Assembly: GCF_018294505.1 (NCBI RefSeq)
Contig: NC_057800.1
Span: 472,552,582 to 472,616,581, forward strand
From: Triticum aestivum
Lineage: Eukaryota; Streptophyta; Magnoliopsida; Poales; Poaceae
Length of the DNA stretch: 64,000 bases
Reading direction: 5' to 3'
The position numbers and the translations under genes were made by a program. A model generated the notes under the pieces. The model ran no database searches. It worked only from the letters and a program-made list of their open reading frames with translations, and was not told the DNA's origin. Of this stretch, positions 32,350-42,598 are shown piece by piece. How positions within the stretch are numbered: the stretch's first letter is position 1; each line of letters begins with the position of its first letter.

Positions 32350-33934
32350 TGATGCGGCTTGAAGCTACGTCGGTATTTCTCCAAAGAGGAAGGGATGATG
32401 CAGCACAACGACGGTAGGTATTTCCCTCAGTGATGAAACCAAGGTTATCGAACCAGTAGGAGAACCAAGCAACAACACGTAAACGGCACCTACACACAAA
32501 TAACAAATACTCGCAACCCGACGTATTAAAGGGGTTGTCAATCCCTTTCGGGTAATGGTGCCAGAAATTGGCAAACGGACGTGACTAAATTGTAGTAGAT
32601 TGATAGATCGAACGCCAAATAAAATAAATAAGAATAAACTGCAGCAAGGTATTTTGTACTTTTGGTTTAATAGATCTGAAAATAAAAGCAAAGGAAAATA
32701 GACCGCAAAGGCAAATAATATGAGAAAGAGACCCGAGGGCTGTAGGTTTCACTAGTGGCTTCTCTCGAGAAAAATAGAAAACAGTGGGTAAACAAATTAC
32801 TGTTGGGCAATTGATAGGACTTCAAATAATCATGATGATATCCAGGAAATGACCGTTATATAGGCATCACGTCCAAGACTAGTAGACCGACTCCTGCCTG
32901 CATCTACTACTATTACTCCACACATCGATTGTTATCCAGCATACATCTAGTGTATTAAGTTCATGGAGAAACGGGGTAATGCAATAAGAATGATGACATG
33001 ATGTAGACAAGATCTATTTATGTAGAAATAGACCCCATCATTTTATCCTTAGTAGCAAGGATACATACATGTCAATTCCCCTTCTATCACTGGGATCAAG
33101 CACCGTAAGGTCGAACACACTACAAAGCACCTCTTTCCATTGCAAGATAAATAGATCAAGTTGGCCAAAAAAAACCAAAATATCGGAGAAGAAATACGAG
33201 GCTATAAGCAATCATGCATATAAGAGATCAAAGAAACTCAAATAACTTTCATGGATAAAAAGAGATCTGATCATAAACTCAAAGTTCATCGGATCCCAAC
33301 AAACACACCGCAAAAGAGTTACATCATATGGATCTCCAAGAGACCATTGTATTGAGAATCAAATGAGAGAGAGGAAGCCATCTAGCTACTAGCTACGGAC
33401 CCGAAGGTCTACAAATAACTACTCACACATCATCAGAGAGGCACCAATGTAAGTGGTGAACCCCTCCGTGATGGTGTCTAGATTTGATCTGGTGGTTCTA
33501 GACTCTGCGGCGGCTGGAATTGATTTTTGTCGATTCCCCTAGGGTTTCTGGAATATTGGGGTTTTTATAGAGTAAAGAGGCGGTCCGGGGGCACCCGAGG
33601 TGGGCACAACCCACCAGGGCGTGCCTAGGCCTCCAGGTGCGCCCTGGTGGGTTGTGCTCCCCTCGGATCAGCCCGCAGGTGCTTCTTCGGCCCATTGGTT
33701 GTCTTCTGGTCCAAAAAATCCACAAAAAGTTTTGCTGCATTTTGACTCCGTTTGATATTGATTTTCTGCGATGTAAAAAACATGCAAAAACAGCAACTAG
33801 CACCTGGCACTATGTTAATAGGTTAGTACCAAAAAAATGATACAAAATGACTATAAAATGATTATAAAACATCCAATATTGGTAATATAACAACATGGAA
33901 CAATCAAAAATTTAGATACGTTGGAGACATATCA
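32350..33934 (-). repeat. 5' LTR of element E (1585 bp)
   Basis: On the minus strand it begins TGATATGTCTCCAACG (right border 33934) and ends AGCCGCATCA (left border 32350). Sequence next to the right border, GTACC (33935-33939), would be the target duplication. It differs clearly from the LTR of D, so the two are separate insertions. Confidence 0.8.
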
Positions 33935-35439
33935 GTACCCTGCATATCTCGTCCTTAACTACTTGGCCTTCATGGTTGTTATCTGTATCAAGAGGTAGGC
34001 ACCACATCTAAATTGTACATTATTCTATATTGAAACACACATCACCCCTTCCAATGTACATCATTTTGTGCCGCATGCAAGAGGTGCTGGTTTTGTGGTC
34101 CCTCTCGTGCGATTTTTATGATGGTTCAATCTATTGGCCCAAGCGGTTTATCGACAACAACAGTTGTCGTTTGACCAAACGATAGATTCACTAGTCCATT
34201 TTATGGTAGGTCATGGTGACATGCATGTATGACCAAAGTATCATTACGTGCATCCGCCCTGCTGACACAAAGTGGGAGGTGGTGGGTCGAGCACCCTAGC
34301 TAGCTAGGACATTATGTCATTATAGATATATCCAAAGGTGCTTTTGGGTTTGCGAGGCAGGTGCCACCAAAGTTGTGCATTGTGTATTTAAAGTTTTAAA
34401 CATCACAGCCAATATTCCTACATATATTTGGCCACTTCCAGGTGGTTCTTCACTTCTGGCCCCTCTCATCGATCTTCAATGACGCGCCCACCCGTGGGCC
34501 TGCGCAGTCAAAGTTGTGCATTGGAATTTTGAACATCACAGACCACCCTTTTCACTCATATATATTTGGGCCACATGCTGGTGTGGATGTCTTCTGACCC
34601 TCTCTAACGTTTTTTTTGCTACAAAGACTCTGATGATGCTCAATAGACACGGGTATAATGTCTTAACCATGTGTGATGCAAGTGCGCTGTGAATCACCAT
34701 GACCACACAAGCGCGAGCAAAGGTGGAGGTACTGGCTCAACCGTGTGTGATGCAAGTGCGCTGTAAAATCACCACGACTGCGCAAGCGCGAGCAAAGGGT
34801 GGAGGTAATGGCTTAACCGTGTTCGATGCAAGGGCACTGTAAAATCACCACCTACGCAAGCTAAAGTCGGGTAGTTTATTTAGACATTAGGACGAACCGT
34901 GTGCGATAGACCAGCTAACTAGAAATATAAAAACAAACTACCCGCCTTGAGCATTACAAAAACCGGTGGTTCCGCCACTTTTCCTTATTATCATACACGC
35001 ATATTCTTATTGGACCGTGTGCGATATTGAGCACTCCCGCCCCGCATCAATTCCTTTACCCAAATTTTAGTAGCCACCGTACTTCAACCGTCGCCCACAC
35101 TCCTCCAACACTAACCTTATAGTAAAATTGCAGTACCCAAGGCATTTGAACTGTCGCCGTCCCTCGTCCACCCACCATTACTAAAAATTTCAGTAGCCGC
35201 AGCGTATCCTCAAACACCACCTCCTCCACTGCCCCCACCCGGCCCCCTCCCCCCTCGAACCCTAGCTCGCGGCCACCGCCGGCGCCGCCGCCAACCCCTG
35301 TCGGTCTGCCCATTCATCCTAGCTTAGATAATAAAGTTCAGGTTACCCAGTGATTCCCTTAGCGTCGCCCCACTCCCCTAAGTTTTTAGATGAGGCATGT
35401 GGTGTCTCTCCCCGCCAGATCCACATCCCCTGCTCCAAA
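33935..35439. other. Non-LTR DNA with diverged tandem repeats
   Basis: Segments near 34008-34130, 34367-34480 and 34505-34615 look like drifted copies of one unit of about 110 bp, with AAAGTTGTGCATTG and ATATATTTGG(G)CCAC in common in the last two. A 75-bp array follows (34666-34861). 35200-35300 is GC-rich and precedes the open frame at 35440. It may be a promoter-proximal region or part of another DNA transposon. Confidence 0.4.
34666..34861. repeat. Tandem repeat of about 75 bp with ACCGTGTGCGAT motifs
   Basis: Unit 1 (34666-34739) and unit 2 (34740-34815) are near copies, and unit 3 (from 34816) is partial. Each opens with ACCGTGTGTGAT or a close variant and includes AAATCACCA and GCGCGAGCAAA. 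The opener recurs alone near 34895 and 35013 as ACCGTGTGCGAT. Similar motifs occur in the subterminal zones of some grass CACTA elements. Confidence 0.6.
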
Positions 35440-35936
35440 ATGTCGCAGCCTAAGGTCAACCACGTATCTTGGGAGCCCGACGAGCGTTCGACCAAGAAGA
35501 GGTTTATCATGGCCTCTCCGTCGGACGTTGGCGAGGCGGCCACCGTTCTCCCCGACCTGTTGATCTCGGAGCAACACGTCGTCGCAGAAGCCGGCGAAGA
35601 CGTTGAATATGTTGCCATGCCGAAGGCTTCATGTCAGCAGGCTAGCGTATTACTATATCTCGGGAAAGCTGGCTACGACATCAAGCTCGTCGACAGCGAT
35701 GGCTTCACGCGGGCCGTGTCACAGGTTAAGTGGTCCATCCCCAACCCCTCTGGTTCAACCACCGTCGATCTCTTCGACGGCCCTGCCGCTGATCTCCTCC
35801 GCCAAGTGGTCAAGGATTTGCGATCCTTGTATGCCATCGAGCCCATTTTGTCATTTCTGAAGGACACGTTCTACGGTGGCGGCTTGGGATCCTCAATTGC
35901 CAAGTCAGATCTCATCGACCACAACCACGAGGAGGG
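35440..35936 (+). CDS. GC-rich open frame of unknown function, cut by element F
   Basis: The frame opens with the ATG at 35440 (context CAAAATGTCG) and is open for 166 codons until the LTR of F begins at 35937. It then hits a stop inside the LTR. The peptide starts MSQPKVNHVSWEPDERSTKK and contains DVEYVAMPKASCQQASVLLY and PAADLLRQVVKDLRSLYAIE. Composition and codon use are GC-rich, unlike the neighbouring AT-rich elements. I recognise no family. It may be a host gene fragment, or a gene carried by a DNA transposon given the repeats upstream. The 3' part would lie beyond F and C. Confidence 0.45.
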
Positions 35937-36310
35937 TGAGGGAGTCCTGGATTAAGGGGTCCACTGGCGGCCGGACTATGTAATATGGGCCAGACTAATG
36001 GGCTATGAAGATACAAGACAGAAGACCTCTCTCCATGTCCGGATGGGACTCTCCTTTGCGTGGATGGCAAGCTTGGCGTTCGGATATGTAGATTCCTTCC
36101 TTTGTAAATCGACTCTGTACAACCCTAGGCCCCTCCGGTGTCTATATAAACCGGAGGGTTTAGTCCGTAGAGCCAATCATAATCACAATCCTACATGCTA
36201 GACATCTAGGGTTTGGCCATTACGATCTCGTGGTAGATCAATTGTTGTAATCCTCATATTCATCAATATCAATCAAGCAGGACGTAGGGTATTACCTCCA
36301 TCAAGAGGGC
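35937..36310 (+). repeat. LTR fragment of element F
   Basis: It starts TGAGGGAGTCC like the LTR of A and keeps the TATA box with its inverted repeat (36131-36158). The last 100 bp of the LTR are gone. The sequence breaks at ATCAAGAGGGC. Confidence 0.8.
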
Positions 36311-36326
36311 ACCCTCTAGAACATCC

Positions 36327-37076
36327 TCAACATAATGCTCCGGCGTGCGATGGTCCTTGCCCTCGGGTGGACTGTTTGCTGCAACATCGGCGGCCTTCAT
36401 TTTCGCCCAATACGTCTTGACGCGGGCAAATTAAGGCCATTTGTGCACCTTCAATGCATGCCGACCGTTTTACGGCATCGATACGCGGCATCGCATCAAC
36501 AAGTCGCTGCACCAAACCGAAATAACTGTTCGGAATTGGCTCAGTTGGCCACAGCCAAACCACGACTTCCTTCATGGCAGCTCCGGACACCTAGTGGAGC
36601 TCGGCCCACTGGGCCATTTGTTCGTTCAACAACAGACGCTTTGGCACGTTGAACTGTGACCAGAAAAGATTCTCCACTGCTTGTCCGTCTTGCGCTTGAT
36701 AAAACTATGCTGCATCGGCGACACTCTTCGGTAGGTCCAAGAATGAGTCTGGAGAACTCCACAATTGATCAAGCAGGGCATACTTCGGGTCACCGAATTT
36801 AGTCTGTAATAGAAAGGGCTTACCAGCCACTATCTCCCCAGCTTGCCGGATCTCCTCCCGAGCCGCTCTAGACTCGGACCTTGCCTCTCGCGCCTCTTGT
36901 AAATCCTGGTTGAGTTCGGCTGCCTTAGCTTTGTTATCCTTCTCGAGTGATTCGCATTGGCTTGCGGCACCCTTCAGCTCTTGTGCTATGGTAGATATTC
37001 TCTCCTCGCACTGGCGCCGAGCGGCTTGTTCGACCTTTAACTCAGCAGCTACCTTCTTGACAGTCGCATTGTTCAC
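36327..37076 (-). pseudogene. Fragment of the antisense gene in element F
   Basis: 37076-36705 encodes a coiled coil (LKVEQAARRQCEERISTIAQ and more). 36590-36327 encodes the conserved tail: EPIPNSYFGLVQRLVDAMPR parallels LPGSYFGLVRRLVDACPWLE of A. The frame changes between the two. Further coiled-coil remnants may extend to about 37340. The 5' exons are absent because element C begins at 37527. Confidence 0.65.
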
Positions 37077-37526
37077 TTTGGCTTGCTCCTTGGCCCGGGC
37101 AAGTTCAGCCCGAAGGGTCTCAACCGCGGCACCACCATCTGCAATTATGCATGTCCCGGTATATAATTTTCAGCTTCGTGCTAATATTAGTATACATGCA
37201 TAAGACAACGGCCCGAAAACATACCTTGTGCCTCGTCGAGCCGCCTGTTGATAAGAGTAATGTCCTCATCCGCTGACTCAAGTTTCTGCTTTAAATATGC
37301 AACTTCCATAGCATGGGCAGTCGCCGTTGACATACCAGCCTGTTTTCAAACTAATCATGTCATTTCCTGAGCATACCTTTTTGATCCTCTGATCGCCTCC
37401 TTGTGGAGGCCAACCAGAGTCTCAGGGGCTACTATCTATACACATGCACATTCTGCATATAAAGAGCGGTTAAGATATTACATTACATACCTCAAAGCCT
37501 CTTAGCAGGCCCGTGAAGGCTTCATT

Positions 37527-38479
37527 TGTCGGATTTCGGGTTCCGGCAAAACCCTTGAGGTTTGAACACTGGGGTGCGCACAAAGATCTCTCCCCCCTCT
37601 AGCACGCACACATCATGACCTCATGGCCTAGCTCGACGGACCCAAAGAACAAGAGGACACAAGATTTATACTGGTTCAGGTCACCGATGTGGTGTAATAC
37701 CCTACTCCAGTGTGGTGTGGTGGATTGCCTCTTGGGCTGAGGATGAACAGTTACAAGGGAAGAACAGCCTCCTGAGGAGAGGTGTTCTTGTGCTTGGTGA
37801 ACTTGTGTGAGGCTATGGATGGAATGGCTCCGATCCAATCTCAGCTGGCTCTGATCCAATCTGAGCTGGCTCCGATCCAATCTGTGCTAATCCATTCTCC
37901 TTTGCTACGGTGGTGGCTATTCCTATTTATAGAGGCCCTGGTCCTCTTCCCAAATATTGAGCGGGAAGGGATCCCACAATGGCCAAATTCTAAGGGAGAC
38001 AACTAGTACAAGTTATCCTGACTAAAGGTGGTCTTCGCCTGCCAAAGGCTTTGGTGGTGACGTCGTCTTGGGCTCCACGGTGACCTCCATCCTGCCGTCC
38101 TGCCGGTCTTGGTCTTGTTGCACCAATATGGAAACCTTTGCCTGATGCCTCGGGACTCCTCGCCTGTGCTTGCCTCTTTAGCACCAAAGAGGAAACGAGG
38201 ACACTACGCACGCTGGCGCCCGCCTGGCTCAAGTCGTCATGGCTTGCATCATAGAAACCTCGCGAGGTGTCCCTTGCCTTGATCTCTCCGCCCCTCGCGA
38301 GCCTGCCTGGTGAAGCTGCCCCCGAGGAGGTCTTGTGTCATCCGCCTCGCGAGGCTTGGCCCCTCGCGAGGTTCTTGAGTGTTTGTTGGTGAAGATGGGT
38401 CGTATAGGGCCATTGGTGGAGCCACGCCGCGAGCTGCATGCAGGCAAGTCTGGGGACCCCCGTTCCCAGAACGCCGACA
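37527..38479 (-). repeat. 3' LTR of element C (953 bp)
   Basis: The ends are TGTCGG and CCGACA on the plus strand. Orientation follows from the minus-strand TATA box TATAAATAG (37923-37931) and from the purine tract outside the right border. No second LTR of this family is in the window. Confidence 0.8.
37826..37888. repeat. Three tandem 21-bp units in the LTR of C
   Basis: Each unit is GGCTCCGATCCAATCTSAGCT or differs by one to three bases. The array lies about 35 bases downstream of the minus-strand TATA box, in the transcribed part of the LTR. Confidence 0.85.
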
Positions 38480-38493
38480 GTAGGCCCCGGGCC
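38480..38493 (-). other. Polypurine tract of element C
   Basis: On the minus strand GGGCCCGGGGCCTAC precedes the TGTCGGCG start of the LTR. It resembles the CAGGGGCTAC tract of A. Confidence 0.6.
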
Positions 38494-38773
38494 CAAGGCG
38501 CGCTCGGACTTGGCTTCGATGTGAAACCAAAGGGCAAGTGTGAAGCGCCACGGGCCCCAATAGCCTGTGGCCCCGCTTGACACGTGGCGATTGATTGGAC
38601 GTGGGCGTCTCCGCTTCCCCATGCTGCCTTGGCAACTACCCATCTGACAAAAAGGCCGGCGCGGGCAACACTTGCCTTCATTGCTTTCCTTCGTCTCGTT
38701 CCAGATCCCCTCTCTCACTCCTTGCTTCCAAAATCTCCAGATCTGGTTCAATCCCCCTCCGAGCTTCCGACCA

Positions 38774-41463
38774 ATGGCGCCCCGAAAGGCCAAGGCCGTT
38801 TCACCGCCTGCCTGGTACGAGCCGGCTCTGGACGCGCCCAATGTCTCAGAGAAGAACCTCGCCGCTACGCGCCTGCTGACGGCGGGGGAGAGCAACGAGA
38901 AGGGGGAGACCGAGCTCTGGGATGGCTCCGCCAAGCCGGAGGCTTCGAAGAGCTCCATCTACCCCTTCTTTATGAGCAGCGTCGTCACGGGCCTGGTTCC
39001 TCCCTTCTTCGACTTCTTCTATGCCATCCTCCATCATTACAGGTTGTAGGCCCCCCATCTCCATCCCAACTCCGTTCTTCTCTTGTCATTCTTTGCCTTC
39101 TACTATGAGGCATATGTCGGGGTGATGCCGTCCATGGCACTGCTGCACCACTTCTTCTTAATCCGAATCAATGACGGCCACACCTCTGGGTGCGCCAACT
39201 TTGTCGCAGCTGGCTAGGCCAACGCGATCTCGAAGGCCGGAAAGAAGGCTGATGGCTTCAGGAGCAAGTGGGTCATGATGGATGCCAAGTGTGTCCACAC
39301 GCGGTTGAAGCTGTCGACGGAGATGCCCTAGCCTGACGAGGGGTGGTCCCGTGTGAAGCTTACTGACGACTGGGTGAAGTTGGTGCTGGAGAAGATGACC
39401 ACCGACCTGAGGCCAGGCAACGCGAAGGCGGCGAAGGTCACGGGGGCCATGCTCCCGAGAGAATTCCTGATGCTGCGTGTGGCTCCTCTCCAGGCGCGCT
39501 CGAGCCCCTTGTGGATGCTTGGGGCGGAGAAGATGAGCTTTGCTTGATTCCGGAGGCCTTGTCTGAAGAGGAGCTGGCTATGGCTCTCCGCCTCTTGGCC
39601 GGGGACGATCAAGAGTATCCACCGAGTGCCCACATTCCCTTGTTCCTTCGTAGGGACGAGGCGCAGGTCATGACTGCCATGCCCAGCTTTGACAGGCGCG
39701 GCCTGGTGCCGCCGGCGCCCCCTGGGGTCCCGGTGGCGACGGCGACAGTGGACGTGTCTTCTGGCAATTCCCGCGGGTAGGGGGAAGAGGAGGAGGGTGA
39801 GGAGAATGACTCAGAGGCGACCCCTGAGGGGATGGGGGAGACCTCCCCCATGCGCAAGGCCGACATCCTGCGCACCCTGTCTGATGATGATGACGAGGCC
39901 GGCGTCCTCCCGGAGAGAGAGGATCCGCCCGTGGTTCCGACGAGGGGCAAGTCGGCGCTGATCTCCCGGGACGACGCTCCTGCCCTGACACCGCCTGGAG
40001 CTGCTTCCGGTCCATCTGTTGCCCTTGCTTCTACTCCTAGAGCCACACACCTATGCCTCAAGCTGCGAGGCTCTCAGGCTTCAAGCTTAAGAAGCGGAGG
40101 GACTACGCCGCGGTGGACCAGTGAGTGTTCTTGTCCTGCCTTGTTCTTGCTTCTGCTGCTTGTCCTTGACGCTTCTCCGTTGTGCAATTAGGCCGACGCC
40201 CACGGCAAAGAAGAGAAAGGAGGACGAGGTGGTACTTCTCGAGCCCAGATCGCCTCCTGCGGCCGCACCCCTCTCCATGGATAAGGGCAGCAACGGCGCT
40301 CTCGCTTCTCCAGCCCGATCATCCTCGCGAGGCTTGGTGGAGCATCCTCAGGAGGAGTCAGCCCCCATGGCCCTGCTAGCTCCGGTGGTGCCAACGTCTG
40401 GCTTGGGCGCTGGGGTCCCTGAAGCTCAGGAGCTTCTGGCCTCCCAGGCCATGGTGACGACTTCGCCTCCTCCTTCTTCTGCCGCATTGTTGTCTCCGGA
40501 TTCTTCCACCTCTCCTGACATCCTGGAGCGTGCTCTTTCTGCGATAACCCTGCTGCGAGAAGATCTTCAAGGCACCGACCATCGCCTGGTGGCCGGGCAC
40601 CTGGAGCTGGTCTCTGGCTGGCTTCACTCTGATGTGTCTGTCCAGGCGACCCTGAGCCAAGCTGCTGTGGACTCTGAGAAGGACAGGGAGGCTGTCACCC
40701 AAGCTGTGGCCGCCCGCGAGGTGGCGCTGAAGGATGCTGGGCCGCCTAGGACCGCTGCCGGTCGCTGGAGGTCAGGCTGGAGACCGTGCGGAGGGAGCGC
40801 GCGAAAGAAGCCCAAGGCCGCAAGGCGGAGGAGAAGAAGATGAAGGCCCGACGGGACGCCGTTAGGGATCGCGGTGCCGAGCTGGAGCAGTTGGCGAAGG
40901 CGCAGGCCACAAAGCGTAGCTGGCTAGAGGAGCTGGAGCAAAAGCTGAAGGCGGAGAAGGCCGAGCTTGAAGCCAAGGAAAAGGTCCTGGCTGAGGACCG
41001 CGCAGCCTTCAAGCTCCTCGAGGAGAGGTCTCAGACGGCGCTGCGGTCACTCTACGAGAAGGTCTTGGAGGAGCCGCTGGCCGCCGGCGACGAGGGCCCC
41101 GCCCAGCTGCTTCCTTATCTGGTCAATGCGCTTGAGGACATCGTGAGCGGTATCGGCCCCATGCCAGAGGAAGAAGCCCGCGTTCTTTCCTCAGCCACGT
41201 TGATGCGCGTCTTCAGGCACCTCCATCTTCGCGATCCCGCCACCCGCCTTAACGAGATGCTGGAGCCTGTGGACAACGACCATTGCACGACCGCTGCTGC
41301 AGCCATGAAGGATCAAGTGGAGGCCCTGCTAAAGAAGTTCCGCGTCTTCGCTCCCACGCCCCCGACTAGCGGTGCTACTGATCCTACAACTCCAGCTGGT
41401 GGTACAGGTGAAGGTGACGCTGTTGAAGAAGAAGCATCCCTTGCAGGCGACGACGGTGTCTAG
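38774..41463 (+). pseudogene. Antisense accessory gene of element C (PF04195-like), broken
   Basis: The ATG at 38774 opens MAPRKAKAVSPPAWYEPALD. The conserved domain follows (SIYPFFMSSVVTGLVPPFFD, then LHPNSVLLLSFFAFYYEAYV), broken by TAG at 39047, 39215 and 39329. A frameshift near 39520 and TAG at 39778 follow. An acidic linker leads to a clear intron (40121-40191; GTGAGT donor, CAATTAG acceptor) that restores a CAG codon. A second frameshift near 40740 leads to a coiled coil and tail (40786-41463; ERAKEAQGRKAEEKKMKARR, LMRVFRHLHLRDPATRLNEM). The gene is opposite to pol, as in A. Its function is unknown. This copy is inactive. Confidence 0.75.
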
Positions 41464-41623
41464 GGATGACGAGATGACTTGTTGGTGGCTCCTTTCCTGT
41501 TTAGTTTCTGCAATATGCACCATGCCTCGTGGAGGCGTTAAACTCGTGTTTGGTTTCAGGAGAACAATATGTCTTGTAATATTTGCTTTGAAATTCTGCG
41601 ATTTCCTTTCCATTTGCTTTACA

Positions 41624-41942
41624 TTCTACGCCGGCAGGGCCCGACCCCGCGCATACCTCAGCCGCCATTGGGCCGTTCGGATCACCAGGACGGACCAAGT
41701 AGTGAGGGGCTACGTGATCAGTTAGGATCTTGAGTCGCGATGCTCAGGAGTCCCCCTTGATGCGCAAATAGCCTATAAAAAGGAGATCTGGGAGTAGGCC
41801 TAGTGTTCTACGTCGGCAGGGCCTGACCCCGCGCATACCTCAGCCGCCATTGGGCCGTCCGGATTACTAGGACGTACCAAGGAGTGAGGGGCTACGTGGT
41901 CAGTTAGGCTCCTAAGTCGCGATGCTCAGGAGTCCCCCTTGA
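41624..41942. repeat. 137-bp direct repeat, two copies
   Basis: Copies at 41624-41760 and 41806-41942 are about nine-tenths identical by eye and are separated by 45 bp. Both begin TTCTACG(C/T)CGGCAGGGCC and end CTCAGGAGTCCCCCTTGA. They lie in the spacer beyond the antisense gene. From 41943 to 42598 I see no gene. Confidence 0.8.
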
Positions 41943-42598
41943 CATTCAAACGACCTTCGTACCTTGGCTCCGCTTGGGAGGGCACGCGACGACCAGGTCC
42001 AAGGGACCTGGCAGGGTGGCGTATGCTTGGTCATGGCCTGAGCGCAGCCCCCGTGCCCAGCCCCCTCGCGCGACTCTCCCGAGGGGAGGTGTTGCGATGA
42101 GGCCAGACACTGGGCTCAGAGGCTCCCTGAGGTTGATGCGTCCGTGAGGCCGCCCTCGGTTGTTTATCACCAGTGTAGAGCATAGCGTTTCCGCACTTGC
42201 ACGGGCATAGCCGCTCCTCGGCAGTGTCGACTGCCAGCGCGGAGCATGGTGCTTCCACTGGCACGTGGGAGGGGACTCCCTACTGCGGAGAGCCCCTGGA
42301 GCGTGTATAGCCCCGCCCTGACATGTGGCTTGCACGGCAGGGCTAGACGAGATGTGTCTGGGCACTCGTGAGCCAGCGCGGGACTCATGAGGCCCTACCT
42401 CAAGGCGGGTTGCGCCTGGTCTTTGTCCTTGATGGCTCTGGTGTTCCTGTGAGATGGTTAGATAACCTACACCAAATGAATTTCATGAGGTTATCGCACG
42501 AGAAGGCCAAGCACCAATGACCCCAGGAGGTGACGTGAACGGGGCCGGCCCGCCAGACAGAGCTCAATCGTTGGATTTATCGAAGCTGCAGGGACGGG

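Larger units (their letters stand above)
29336..33934 (-). mobile_element. Athila-like gypsy element E, 5' part, minus strand
   Basis: Reading leftwards from 33934 come a 5' LTR, a tRNA-Asp primer site, a broken gag, a protease region and 0.7 kb of non-coding DNA that stops at element D. No RT or integrase frame is present, as in D. The internal border at 29336 lies within the hairpin module, so the rest of E is probably on the far side of D, outside the window. Confidence 0.75.
35937..37526 (+). mobile_element. Tat-like gypsy element F, rearranged fragment
   Basis: The first 374 bp match the LTR of A. At about 36310 the sequence jumps into DNA that matches A from about 1318 onward. It ends at 37526, where it matches A near 2457 and where the LTR of C begins. 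The end of the 5' LTR, the primer site, gag and pol are missing. Confidence 0.8.
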
